Positions 1 to 7,700 of a DNA stretch of 32,842 nt are shown piece after piece. The position numbers and the translations under genes were made by a program. The stretch is from UPXZ01 sp035402725 (lineage in GTDB: Bacteria > Bacteroidota > Bacteroidia > Bacteroidales > Paludibacteraceae). The DNA is taken from NCBI GenBank assembly GCA_035402725.1, contig DAONDU010000004.1, forward strand, positions 1 through 32,842. Reading direction: 5' to 3'. The stretch's first letter is position 1. Each line of letters starts with the position of its first letter. The notes under the pieces were generated by a model. It was not told the origin of the DNA, did no database searches, and saw nothing but the letters and a program-made list of their open reading frames with translations.

Positions 1-872
1 TAATTCGATTTGCAATAAACAATGGCATCAGGAGTAAATGGTCGGGCAATATTCCGTTGATTTTCGGAACTTTCGGAAAAATATTTCACCAGTTCGTTAT
101 TGCGAACTTTGAGGGTTTTCAAACCATCATCAGAAAGCACCATGCGGATAGCAGGAAGAATTTCAGCCCCCTTACCTCCTGAAGGTGGAATACTTACTCC
201 CCCTTTAGGGGGTTGGGGGGCTTCTTTATCTAATGTATTAAATATTTCTTGATAAATACATTTTATTTCATCTATTGTATCGGCAGCAACAAAAATTCCG
301 TGGTTTTGTAACCAGATCACTTTCGGTTCTTCATTGAATTTTGCGCGAAATGCTTTTATTTTGTCATCCACTTTTTTGAATAAAACATATCCCGGGTCAG
401 TATATTCAACATAAAGTGTTTTCTCTCCAAAGAGTTTTATCAAATCGGCTTCTGCATTTTGCGAACACATCAAACCGTTTACTGCCGTAGGATGCAGGTG
501 AACTACAAATGCATAATTGATCACGTTGTGCATGGAAGTTTCTACCGACGGGCGTTTTCCTTTGGTAATGGTTGCATATGCCAAATCATTTTTCACCTGT
601 TCTTCGCGTTCGCTTGTGTCGGCGCTGTACACTTTTTCCGACATCAGGTTTAATTTTTCACGATCCAGCACCGCAAAACCTTCTTCCGTAATGGTTGCCA
701 ACGATGACCCACTGGCTTTCACCCATATTTTTTCCTGATTTTTATACGATGTGTTTCCTCCTCCGGCAATAACAAAACGGCTGTCCTTCCCGTAGAATTG
801 AGAGATAGAAATCAACCCCCCAACCCCCTGAAGGGGGAGTTCAGAACTTTGACTTATATTATCTTTATTCAT
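1..872 (-). CDS. Class II aldolase/adducin-family protein (rhamnulose-1-phosphate aldolase-like), 3' end cut by window edge
   Basis: An open frame of 290 codons runs from the ATG at 872 to the left edge with no stop, so the C-terminus is missing. The family cleaves phosphorylated sugars such as L-rhamnulose 1-phosphate using a zinc ion held by histidines. Visible signatures are the phosphate-binding AGGGNTSYK (about residues 36-44), KASGSSLATITEEGF (52-66), RPSVETSMH, the metal-binding pair in VVHLHPTAVNG, and a third histidine in QNHGIFV. The pattern resembles the aldolase half of bifunctional aldolase/short-chain dehydrogenases, but whether a dehydrogenase half follows is off-window. Two GC-rich repeat units are translated within it: residues 11-20 and 218-236. 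The conserved family region starts just after the first, so the true N-terminus could differ. It lies last in the GH28-PHP-aldolase run. Family assignment is firm; the substrate is inferred. Confidence 0.8.
   Translation of the reverse strand, partial: MNKDNISQSSELPLQGVGGLISISQFYGKDSRFVIAGGGNTSYKNQEKIWVKASGSSLATITEEGFAVLDREKLNLMSEKVYSADTSEREEQVKNDLAYATITKGKRPSVETSMHNVINYAFVVHLHPTAVNGLMCSQNAEADLIKLFGEKTLYVEYTDPGYVLFKKVDDKIKAFRAKFNEEPKVIWLQNHGIFVAADTIDEIKCIYQEIFNTLDKEAPQPPKGGVSIPPSGGKGAEILPAIRMVLSDDGLKTLKVRNNELVKYFSESSENQRNIARPFTPDAIVYCKSN
165..222. repeat. Inverted pair of GC-rich repeat units inside the aldolase gene
   Basis: Left arm 165-190 (starting AGCCCCCTTACC) and right arm 197-222 (ending GGGGGTTGGGGGGCT) are near-perfect reverse complements separated by the 6-base loop TACTTA. 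Each arm is itself a small palindrome of the CCCCCTnAAGGGGG type. The 57 bases of 165-221 are read in frame on the minus strand as 19 residues (APQPPKGG, then VSIPPSGGKGA), with no stop. The structure matches the doublet architecture of REP/REPIN elements. That name is my inference from structure. Confidence 0.85.
814..842. repeat. GC-rich repeat unit at the N-terminus of the aldolase gene
   Basis: The unit reads CCCCCCAACCCCCTG followed by AAGGGGGAGTT and matches the arms at 165-222. It is translated on the minus strand as aldolase residues 11-20 (ELPLQGVGGL). It forms an inverted pair with the unit at 925-948, with about 82 bases between them that contain the aldolase start codon. Confidence 0.85.
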
Positions 873-924
873 ATTAAATTATCAATATTTTTATTTTTAT
901 CACCTCTATAAACGCTCTCTAATT

Positions 925-948
925 CCTTCTTCAGGGGGTTAGGGGGCT
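925..948. repeat. GC-rich repeat unit overlapping the stop codon of the PHP gene
   Basis: The unit reads CTTCTTCAGGGGG followed by TTAGGGGGCT, in the opposite orientation to the unit at 814-842. The minus-strand stop codon TAA of the PHP-domain gene (939-941) lies inside it, so the last residues (ITAP) and the stop are repeat sequence. Confidence 0.85.
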
Positions 949-2087
949 GTTATAAGTTCTTTCCCCAACTTCACAAATTCTGCTCTATTTGATCGGTCTG
1001 CGTTTCCCTTTTCGTCCACGTAGCCTTTAAAACCCTGTGCAACAAGATGCTGGTGTGCTGCAACCACACACGCACCTTCAAAGTTTATTTGCATCAGTTT
1101 TTCAGTCAGTGGTGTGTTGTTTCTTGCAAAAAGTTCAACCGGTTCCATGACCGGTGTATTGTGCTCGCTTCCAAACGTTACAATAAATCCCTGGTCAAAA
1201 AGATATTCAGCGTATTTTTCCAGAAGACTGACATCGTTGCGTGTAGTTATAAACTCCACCGAATGAAATCCGCGTTCTGTTAATTGCTTTGCAACGCGTT
1301 GCAGGTCGTTTTCAAAATCGGTATAGCCTCCTTTGGCATCATCGGCCAGAAACGGATAGGTAGGAATACCACCACCTGTCAGGATAATTTCGCAAACTGT
1401 CTGCATCGGCAAAAATGCTTTGGCATCTTCCGGGACAAATGCCGCGCCACCCGCTTTCAGAAGATTTGCACGAATTTCGTTTTCAACGCCAGCCACATCA
1501 TTTATCTCAGATTTCAGCTCCTTTCCACCAAAAAGTTTCGTGAAAAGCGATTTGATTTCCTCCTCATTATCTTCATAAATTTCATACACTTTCATTCTGA
1601 GTGCCTTTGCCAGATGACGCTCGCGGACAGAACCCTTTGTGAGTTCGTTTTTAATCCATTCGAAATCGAGCGAAAAACCGGCATTGTTTGTTTTCAGCAG
1701 TTCATTCAGTTTACCACACATGGCTTTCACCTGGTTGTTAGCCTCTTTCCGGACATCTGCAAGCAGCGATGTATAAGGTTCAACCAAGCTGAACGGGTAA
1801 CTCATCCCTTTTCCGCTCAGATAGGTTCTACCTGGATTTCCGGGGTCGTTCACCCGAAGTCCGGCTTTCTGGTCTTCTTCATTCAGGCTGATAAATTCAA
1901 TCCCGAACAGTGGAAACAAAGCTCGATTTTTACAGCCGACTGACCATTCTTCATATCCTGCGGTGGTGTAAAAATCATTAATTCCCACCACTTTCACCCC
2001 TTCGGCAACTGCTCTGTCCAGCGCATCGCTGATATCGCTGAAAGCGCTAAAAGAGTATGGTGTATGCAAGTGGGCATTAACTTTCAT
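939..2087 (-). CDS. PHP-domain protein (metal-dependent phosphoesterase-like)
   Basis: This is a 382-residue protein with a PHP (polymerase and histidinol phosphatase) fold, a family of metal-dependent phosphoesterases. The first metal motif is HLH at residues 6-8 (NAHLHTPYSF). Further candidate ligands are D38 in GINDFY, E64 in FGIEF, and the histidine of FGSEHNTPV near the C-terminus. The frame extends upstream to 2180, but that would overlap the GH28 gene by 68 bases. ATG codons at 2105, 2096 and 2087 all lie after the GH28 stop, and 2087 puts the start right before the PHP motif. The gap to GH28 is 25 bases, so co-transcription is likely. Its stop lies inside a GC-rich repeat. Substrate unknown; the neighbours suggest a phosphorylated sugar or sugar acid, which is inference. 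Confidence 0.75.
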   Translation of the reverse strand: MKVNAHLHTPYSFSAFSDISDALDRAVAEGVKVVGINDFYTTAGYEEWSVGCKNRALFPLFGIEFISLNEEDQKAGLRVNDPGNPGRTYLSGKGMSYPFSLVEPYTSLLADVRKEANNQVKAMCGKLNELLKTNNAGFSLDFEWIKNELTKGSVRERHLAKALRMKVYEIYEDNEEEIKSLFTKLFGGKELKSEINDVAGVENEIRANLLKAGGAAFVPEDAKAFLPMQTVCEIILTGGGIPTYPFLADDAKGGYTDFENDLQRVAKQLTERGFHSVEFITTRNDVSLLEKYAEYLFDQGFIVTFGSEHNTPVMEPVELFARNNTPLTEKLMQINFEGACVVAAHQHLVAQGFKGYVDEKGNADRSNRAEFVKLGKELITAP

Positions 2088-2112
2088 GTAACTCATAATA
2101 TGCATTTTAAGA

Positions 2113-3483
2113 TTATTTTTCACTGAATCTGAGAACATTTTCGTGAATATGTTTTTTAGAACTAATGGTATCAGCAGCAATATTCTTTAATTTTACATTC
2201 TCAACAGGTAATTCCTTTTGTCCCAGTATCCGCGAAATGAATTCCACTTTGTCTGCCTTCATGTTTTTCAAACTGATATTCTTTATCGGAGTAAGTCGTT
2301 TTTCAATTGTAGGAACAAGATCACGCCACTGATACAGCACATCCGTTTCAATTCCGAGTACCCCGTTTTGTACACTACCGGCTTTAATATTCTCCACATA
2401 AATATTTCTCACATACCCACCCATTCTTTCGTTTGTCTTAATGAATACCAGATGGAACATTTTTGCACCTTTTGATACGGTGCAATTTTTCAGGCAGATG
2501 TTTTCGATACCACCGGAGAGTTCACTTCCTATAGCCAGCAACTGATGTCCGTTTTTTACCGTACAGTTGCGTATGACAATATTCTTTGAAGGTGTGCGGG
2601 TGCGCCAGCCTTCGGGACTACGACCCGACTTCACTGCGATGGCATCATCTCCCTGATCGAACGTACAATTTTCTATCAGTACATTCTGGCTCATTTCAGG
2701 ATCCACACCATCGTTGTTGTGTCCGTGAGCATATACGCTGACATTTCGAATTACAATATCTTTGGACAAATAAAGATGTATCGTCCAGAAAGGGCTGTTT
2801 ATTATATTAACTCCTTCAATCAGAACATTCTGACAGCGGTTCATTTGGATAAATTGCGGACGCAAATTGGAAGAGTCGTTTACCATAATCCTCTCATTCA
2901 CCGGTTTATTGTCGAAAGCCCAGTAATACAGATTTTTCAGGCTGTTCATGTGCGGTCTTGGCCGTCCTGCCCATTTTTTCCAGTTATCCATCAGAGCTTT
3001 TACCTGACCTTCGCCGGTAATTGCCACATTTTCACACTCATATGCATATATCAACGGCGAATAATTGTAACATTCCAATCCCTCCCATGTAGAGTGAACT
3101 GCCGGTAAATATTCTCCCGGATCATCGGAAAAAAGCAGGACTGCTCCCTTCATCAGATGTAGATTGACATTGCTTTTCAGATGTATTTTACCGGTAATCC
3201 ATTCCCCTTCGGGCACAACAACTGTGCCTCCGCCGGAATTATTAGCGACTTCAATGGCTCTAGCTATCGCTTGCGTGATTTTAGACTTGTCGCCCTGAAC
3301 TGCTCCAAAATCAGTGATAGTATATGTTTTACACTTCGAAAAATCAGGCACACGAATAACCGGCATCTGAAAGGGAGCTTTGACCTTAATACCTGTGGTC
3401 GGCACTTCGCCAATTACCTGTTGCGTAACAAGGAGCTGTAGCAACAGCATCAGCATTAGCCATAACCCTCCTGTGTTCTTCAT
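2113..3483 (-). CDS. Glycoside hydrolase family 28 (polygalacturonase-like), secreted
   Basis: This 456-residue protein has a signal peptide (hydrophobic run at residues 7-24) followed by right-handed parallel beta-helix repeats. GH28 enzymes hydrolyse galacturonic-acid linkages in pectin by an inverting mechanism. Family motifs are present: NNDGVD (256-261), GDDAIAVK (278-285), GHQLLAIGSE (312-321) and an IK pair at 348-349. The catalytic aspartates would be D258, D279 and D280, with H313 in the family's conserved histidine position. The GSELSGG wording is typical of the exo-acting bacterial branch, but endo or exo action cannot be decided by eye. It is first of the minus-strand GH28-PHP-aldolase run, which suggests uptake and breakdown of pectin or rhamnogalacturonan sugars. 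No TAnnTTTG box is evident in the 95 bases upstream. Confidence 0.88.
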   Translation of the reverse strand: MKNTGGLWLMLMLLLQLLVTQQVIGEVPTTGIKVKAPFQMPVIRVPDFSKCKTYTITDFGAVQGDKSKITQAIARAIEVANNSGGGTVVVPEGEWITGKIHLKSNVNLHLMKGAVLLFSDDPGEYLPAVHSTWEGLECYNYSPLIYAYECENVAITGEGQVKALMDNWKKWAGRPRPHMNSLKNLYYWAFDNKPVNERIMVNDSSNLRPQFIQMNRCQNVLIEGVNIINSPFWTIHLYLSKDIVIRNVSVYAHGHNNDGVDPEMSQNVLIENCTFDQGDDAIAVKSGRSPEGWRTRTPSKNIVIRNCTVKNGHQLLAIGSELSGGIENICLKNCTVSKGAKMFHLVFIKTNERMGGYVRNIYVENIKAGSVQNGVLGIETDVLYQWRDLVPTIEKRLTPIKNISLKNMKADKVEFISRILGQKELPVENVKLKNIAADTISSKKHIHENVLRFSEK

Positions 3484-3535
3484 ATGTGAATATTTCCTTT
3501 AATGATTGATTGCGGAGATGTTCATTTAATATATC

Positions 3536-3567
3536 AAGGCACTCATCCTTTGTCAGTTAAGTGCCTT
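3536..3567 (-). terminator. Hairpin after the fused E1 gene, possible terminator
   Basis: AAGGCACT (3536-3543) and AGTGCCTT (3560-3567) are perfect 8-base inverted arms with a 16-base loop. They sit 12 bases past the stop of the E1 gene in the minus direction, and upstream of GH28. There is no clean T-run after the stem, so intrinsic termination is uncertain; a regulatory hairpin or operator in front of GH28 is the alternative. Confidence 0.4.
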
Positions 3568-3578
3568 AATATAATTAT

Positions 3579-6038
3579 CTATACCCCTGATTTCGAGCGG
3601 CGAATAAGTTCGGCACTGGTAAAATTCTGTCCGGGTATGTAATCCTTCAGTGGCTGGATTCGTTCATGAATAACATCGAGGAACCAGGTTGGCTGCGCGA
3701 AGAATGAACTTTCAAGTTCGTAAGCAGGTGTAATCCAGTTGCGCGAACCAAGTACACATACCGGAGCATCCAGATAATCGAACGCCAGCTGACCGATATT
3801 TGCCGCCAGATCGTTCAGGAATGAACCACGGGTAGTTGCATCGCTTGCCACAATTATTTTTCCGGTTTTCTTTACCGATGCAATCACTTTTTCGTAATTG
3901 AACGGTACGAGCGAACGTGCATCAATAACTTCGGCCGTCATTCCGTATTTTTCTTCCAGAACTTTTGCTGCCTGCAAAGCCGGATACAGCGTATGGCCAA
4001 CAGTCAGGAAAGTTATATCATTTCCCTCTTTTTTCACATCGGGTTCACCAAACGGAATTTCGAAATATCCTGACGGAACTCCTCCTTTGTGGAATTGTTC
4101 CCCGATTTCGTAAATACGCTGACTTTCGAAGAAAATCACCGGATCGGTTCCCTGCAAAGCAGCATTCATCAGCCCCTTGGCATCGTAAGGAGTGACAGGG
4201 AAACATACTTTGAGGCCCGGAATTTGAGCAACGAGCGAAGTCCAGTCCTGTGAGTGCTGGGCACCGTATTTTGAGCCCACCGACACCCTCACCACAACCG
4301 GCATTTTGAGCACATTTCCGCTCATAGCCTGCCATTTGGGAAGCTGATTAAACACTTCGTCGCCGCAACGTCCGAGAAAATCGCAGTACATGATTTCAGG
4401 AATCACCCGTCCGCCACACATAGCGTAACCAATGGCTGTTCCGATGATAGATGCTTCAGAAATGGGGGAGTTGAACAGCCGATGATATGGCAATGCTTCG
4501 GTCATTCCGCCATAAACTGCAAACGCACCACCCCAGTCGCGGTTTTCTTCGCCGTAAGCTATCAGGGATGCATCCTTGTAGAAACGATCCATTATGGCTT
4601 CGAATATACCGTCGCGAAGCTGATATTGTTTCATTTTGCTGAAAGGTTTTCCATCGGCATCGAATGCAAACCGCTCCTTGGCTGCAATTTTCTTTACCCG
4701 TGAATTTTCTTCAAGCGGCATCAATACATCCGGTTTTGCATCGGAGAAGCTTTCCACCGATCCGTTGGAGAACATCATATCGCTGATCACCTCCGGATTT
4801 TTCATACGTGGTGACACCTCATCGTCGATTGCTTTCAAGAACATTTCATAAACCAACTCCTTAACATCCGCCTGAATAGCATCCAATTCATGCTGATCTG
4901 TCACTTCAGCTTCAATCATTTGTTTACCGAAAGAAGCTATGCAATCCTGGTTTTCCCAGGCTTCCACTTCTTCCTTAGTGCGATACGATGAGGCATCCGA
5001 GGGCGAGTGACCACTGTAACGATAGGTTAATACATCCAGCAAAACCGGACCTTTCTTATCTTCAATTATTTTTCGTTTACGCTTGTAAGCATCAATCACG
5101 GCAAGCGGATTGTAGCCATCCACACGTTCAGCATGCATCTGTTCGGGATTAACACCGGCACCGATGCGGGCTGCAATACCATAACCCATTGTTTCGCCGC
5201 AAGTCTGGCCTCCCATTCCGTACTGATTATTCATAATGTTGATAATCACAGGCAGACCACCCTTCATATCGCCTTCCCACAGATTATTAAACTGATCCAT
5301 GGCAGCAAATGTAATGCCTTCCCACACGGGTCCGCAAGCCATGGAAGCATCACCGATATTGGCTACGACCAAACCCGGTTTCCGGTTCACTTTTTTGTAT
5401 AGTGCAGCACCAACGGCAATATCGCCTGAACCACCTACAATGGCATTGTTGGGATATACACCGAAAGGAGTGAAGAATGCATGCATAGATCCGCCCAAAC
5501 CGCGGTTGAAGCCTGTTTCGCGGGCAAAAATTTCGGATAGTGTACCATAAACCAGAAAGCGTCGTGCCAGTTCCTTTGTTGTACCGTTGAAATCCTTTTT
5601 CACAACATTCAGTACCGCACCATCAAAGAAACTTTCCATAATCTTCAACAGCTCATCATCATCTGTTTTATGAATGGCCGACATCCCTTTTGCCAGTATC
5701 TCCCCATGACTGCGGTGACTTCCGAAAATAAAGTCGTCGACAGTGAGTGTCCAGGCCATTCCCACAGCTGCCGATTCTTGCCCGATGGACAGGTGAGCAG
5801 GACCGGGATGGTTATACGGAGTTCCGTTATACTCTCCTTTCGTTTTGATGAGATTGAGCATGATTTCAAATTCGCGGATAAGGGCCATGTCGTGATAAAT
5901 GGCTTTGAATTCTTCATCCGAAAAATTTCCTTTTTCATCCTTAACCGTTTTCTGATACTGATTGACCGGAATTGGCTGAAATTCAACGAAACCGGGTTGA
6001 CGCGCTTGTGACGGGTCTATAAATTGTATTTTTGGCAT
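3579..6038 (-). CDS. 2-oxo acid dehydrogenase E1, alpha and beta subunits fused
   Basis: This 819-residue thiamine-diphosphate enzyme performs decarboxylation of a 2-oxo acid and reductive acylation of lipoyl-E2. Residues about 40-400 are the E1-alpha half: GSHRSHGE (106-113), the diphosphate/Mg site starting GD at 229-230 and closing at NN 270-271, and SYRTKEEVEAWE (351-362). Residues about 470-819 are the E1-beta half, with LRDGIFEAIMDRF, GEENRDWGGAF, FNSPISEASIIGTAIGYA and RVSVGSKYGAQHSQD. Fusion in one chain is the form seen in many Bacteroidota; most other bacteria have two genes. It closes the operon E2-E3-E1. The substrate could be pyruvate, branched-chain 2-oxo acids or acetoin, and the sequence does not settle which. 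The start at 6038 leaves an ordinary leader of about 40 residues before the conserved region. Confidence 0.9.
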   Translation of the reverse strand: MPKIQFIDPSQARQPGFVEFQPIPVNQYQKTVKDEKGNFSDEEFKAIYHDMALIREFEIMLNLIKTKGEYNGTPYNHPGPAHLSIGQESAAVGMAWTLTVDDFIFGSHRSHGEILAKGMSAIHKTDDDELLKIMESFFDGAVLNVVKKDFNGTTKELARRFLVYGTLSEIFARETGFNRGLGGSMHAFFTPFGVYPNNAIVGGSGDIAVGAALYKKVNRKPGLVVANIGDASMACGPVWEGITFAAMDQFNNLWEGDMKGGLPVIINIMNNQYGMGGQTCGETMGYGIAARIGAGVNPEQMHAERVDGYNPLAVIDAYKRKRKIIEDKKGPVLLDVLTYRYSGHSPSDASSYRTKEEVEAWENQDCIASFGKQMIEAEVTDQHELDAIQADVKELVYEMFLKAIDDEVSPRMKNPEVISDMMFSNGSVESFSDAKPDVLMPLEENSRVKKIAAKERFAFDADGKPFSKMKQYQLRDGIFEAIMDRFYKDASLIAYGEENRDWGGAFAVYGGMTEALPYHRLFNSPISEASIIGTAIGYAMCGGRVIPEIMYCDFLGRCGDEVFNQLPKWQAMSGNVLKMPVVVRVSVGSKYGAQHSQDWTSLVAQIPGLKVCFPVTPYDAKGLMNAALQGTDPVIFFESQRIYEIGEQFHKGGVPSGYFEIPFGEPDVKKEGNDITFLTVGHTLYPALQAAKVLEEKYGMTAEVIDARSLVPFNYEKVIASVKKTGKIIVASDATTRGSFLNDLAANIGQLAFDYLDAPVCVLGSRNWITPAYELESSFFAQPTWFLDVIHERIQPLKDYIPGQNFTSAELIRRSKSGV

Positions 6039-6075
6039 GGTGTAATATTTTTTTTACTCTTTTTATCACAAAAGT

Positions 6076-6113
6076 CACTAAGCCTCTTAAAAATATAACC
6101 TCTTGACTTAGTG
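6076..6113. other. Inverted repeat between lpdA and the E1 gene
   Basis: CACTAAG (6076-6082) and CTTAGTG (6107-6113) form perfect 7-base arms in the 83-base gap between the lpdA stop and the E1 start. The loop is 24 bases, and CTCTT occurs in both halves. It could be a processing or stability hairpin in the operon mRNA. No function is demonstrated. Confidence 0.35.
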
Positions 6114-6121
6114 GCAAATTA

Positions 6122-7477
6122 TTATATTGAGAATATTGTTTCTTTAAATATTTCGCTGACGGTAGGATGAGGAAATACCACTTCCTGCAATTCTTTTACT
6201 GTCATTTCCTGTTCGATTGCCATACAGGCACCGTAAATAATTTCGCTACAGGGATTTCCCAGCATATGCACTCCGATAACTTCACCGTGTTTTTCGCCAA
6301 CCAGCACTTTGCACAGTCCATTGCCACCTTCATTCTCGGCCACAAAACGTCCGGCATAACTCATCGCCAGTTTTATTACTTTGTAAGGAATGCCTTTGGC
6401 TTTGGCGCTTTCTTCGGTTTCACCCACACCCGCTACTTCTGGATTGGTGTAAACAACCCCGGGAATAGCATTGTAGCGCATAACATCATTTCTTCCGGTC
6501 AGATTATTAACTACCACTTCACCTTCGCGACTTGCAGTGTGAGCCAACAGTGAAAATCCGGTTACATCGCCTGCCGCAAACACTCCGGGCACATTGGTAT
6601 GCATTTTCTCGTCCACTTTGATGCCTCCACGTGTCATCTCTACATTCAGATTTTCCAGTCCGTAACCTTTCACCACAGCCCGACGTCCGACACTCAGCAG
6701 GATTTTTTCTCCCTGAATGGTTTCGGTCTTTCCGTCTTTCTCAAACACCACGGTATTTCCTTCCACCCGAACGACTTTGGCATTGAGGTGAAATTCAATT
6801 CCTTTTTTGGCGTAAATATCGCGCAGTATAGCAGAAACCTCAAAATCCAGTCCGCCAAGTATTTCCGGCAACATTTCAATAATTGTTACTTTTGTACCAA
6901 GACTGTTATAGAAACTTGCAAATTCCATCCCGATTACCCCTCCACCAATTACAACTAATGTCGCCGGTTGCTCTTTCAGTTCAAGAATTTCGCGGTTGGT
7001 AAGGATGACATCTCCGGCTTCCGCCAATCCAGGAATAGGTGGAACAGACGCTTCGGAGCCGGTACATATCAGCAGGTTTTTAGCCAGATAACTTTCTCCG
7101 TTACAATTTACTTCTACACCCTTTTCGCTGCGTCCCTGTATGATTGCTTCGCCTTCAATAACGGTTACATTATTCTCTTTCATCTTGCTTTTCACCCCGG
7201 CAACCAGCTTTCTAACCACTTTATTTTTACGTGCAACTATTTTCCCGAAATCGAAGCGGACATTTTCGGCAAAAATGCCATATTTATCTCCATGCAACGC
7301 ATTTTCATAGGTTTTTGCGCTGTAAAGCAGGGTTTTGGTAGGAATGCATCCTTCATTCAGACAAACGCCACCCATTGATTTCTTTTCGAATAAAATAACA
7401 TTAAGTCCTTTGTGACCAGCTCTTTCTGCTGCCACATATCCGGCCGGACCTCCGCCAATAATCATTAAATCGTACAT
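6122..7477 (-). CDS. lpdA: Dihydrolipoyl dehydrogenase (E3)
   Basis: This 451-residue flavoprotein reoxidises the dihydrolipoyl group of E2 and passes electrons through FAD to NAD+. Seen here: N-terminal FAD-binding GGGPAGYVAA (8-17), the redox disulfide C39/C44 in GGVCLNEGCIPTK, the NAD-binding VIGGGVIGMEFA segment, the second FAD motif VFAAGDVTG, and the catalytic His437-Glu442 pair in FPHPTVSEIFKE. Length is normal for the family and no key residue is missing. It is the middle gene of the E2-E3-E1 operon: 83 bases from E1, but separated from E2 by a 223-base gap that carries GC-rich repeats and a TAnnTTTG box. It may therefore also be transcribed separately. Other lipoyl complexes in the cell may share this subunit. 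Confidence 0.95.
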   Translation of the reverse strand: MYDLMIIGGGPAGYVAAERAGHKGLNVILFEKKSMGGVCLNEGCIPTKTLLYSAKTYENALHGDKYGIFAENVRFDFGKIVARKNKVVRKLVAGVKSKMKENNVTVIEGEAIIQGRSEKGVEVNCNGESYLAKNLLICTGSEASVPPIPGLAEAGDVILTNREILELKEQPATLVVIGGGVIGMEFASFYNSLGTKVTIIEMLPEILGGLDFEVSAILRDIYAKKGIEFHLNAKVVRVEGNTVVFEKDGKTETIQGEKILLSVGRRAVVKGYGLENLNVEMTRGGIKVDEKMHTNVPGVFAAGDVTGFSLLAHTASREGEVVVNNLTGRNDVMRYNAIPGVVYTNPEVAGVGETEESAKAKGIPYKVIKLAMSYAGRFVAENEGGNGLCKVLVGEKHGEVIGVHMLGNPCSEIIYGACMAIEQEMTVKELQEVVFPHPTVSEIFKETIFSI

Positions 7478-7483
7478 AAATTT

Positions 7484-7550
7484 GCCCCCTACCCCCTAAA
7501 GGGAGAATTTTGGCTCTTAAGTTTGCCCTCTTATCACCTAAAGAGGAAAT
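7484..7550. repeat. GC-rich repeat unit plus a degenerate second copy upstream of lpdA
   Basis: Unit one (7484-7508) reads GCCCCCTACCCCCT then AAAGGGAGAAT. A decayed copy in the same orientation follows at 7524-7550 (GCCCTCTTATCACCT then AAAGAGGAAAT), 40 bases further on. Both face the opposite-orientation unit at 7675-7700. Unit one begins 7 bases upstream of the lpdA start codon on the minus strand, so it would form part of the lpdA leader. Confidence 0.75.
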
Positions 7551-7597
7551 ATGAAGGCGAGACAAAAGAGATTTGTGTTAATTATTAATATTTCTTA

Positions 7598-7605
7598 CAA
7601 AAATA
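7598..7605 (-). promoter_or_regulatory. Putative internal promoter (-7 box) for lpdA
   Basis: On the minus strand these bases read TATTTTTG, a full match to the Bacteroidota -7 element TAnnTTTG. The lpdA ATG is 121 bases further down. A TTTA sits at about the -33 position, a weak match to TTTG. It would allow E3 and E1 to be transcribed apart from E2. Confidence 0.4.
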
Positions 7606-7674
7606 GTATTATATTTCTATAAACCCCTCAGAGATATATCTTTGGATACTTTATTATATGTTTGTGACACATCT

Positions 7675-7700
7675 TTTCCTCCCTTAGGGGGTTAGGGGGC
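7675..7700. repeat. GC-rich repeat unit directly after the E2 stop codon
   Basis: The unit reads TTTTCCTCCCTTAG followed by GGGGTTAGGGGGC, inverted relative to the units at 7484-7550. The last GGGGGC base is position 7700 and the E2 stop codon begins at 7701 on the other side. The minus-strand order is therefore stop codon, then repeat, with nothing between. Confidence 0.8.

Noticed and set aside
165..948. CRISPR array suspected from repeated GC-rich blocks
   Set aside because: Units are inverted, spacers vary from 6 to over 80 bases, and they lie within genes; no cas genes are present.
1284..1943. 219-codon plus-strand open frame opposite the PHP gene
   Set aside because: It lies wholly antisense to a gene with clear PHP motifs, and its translation has no domain or signal features.
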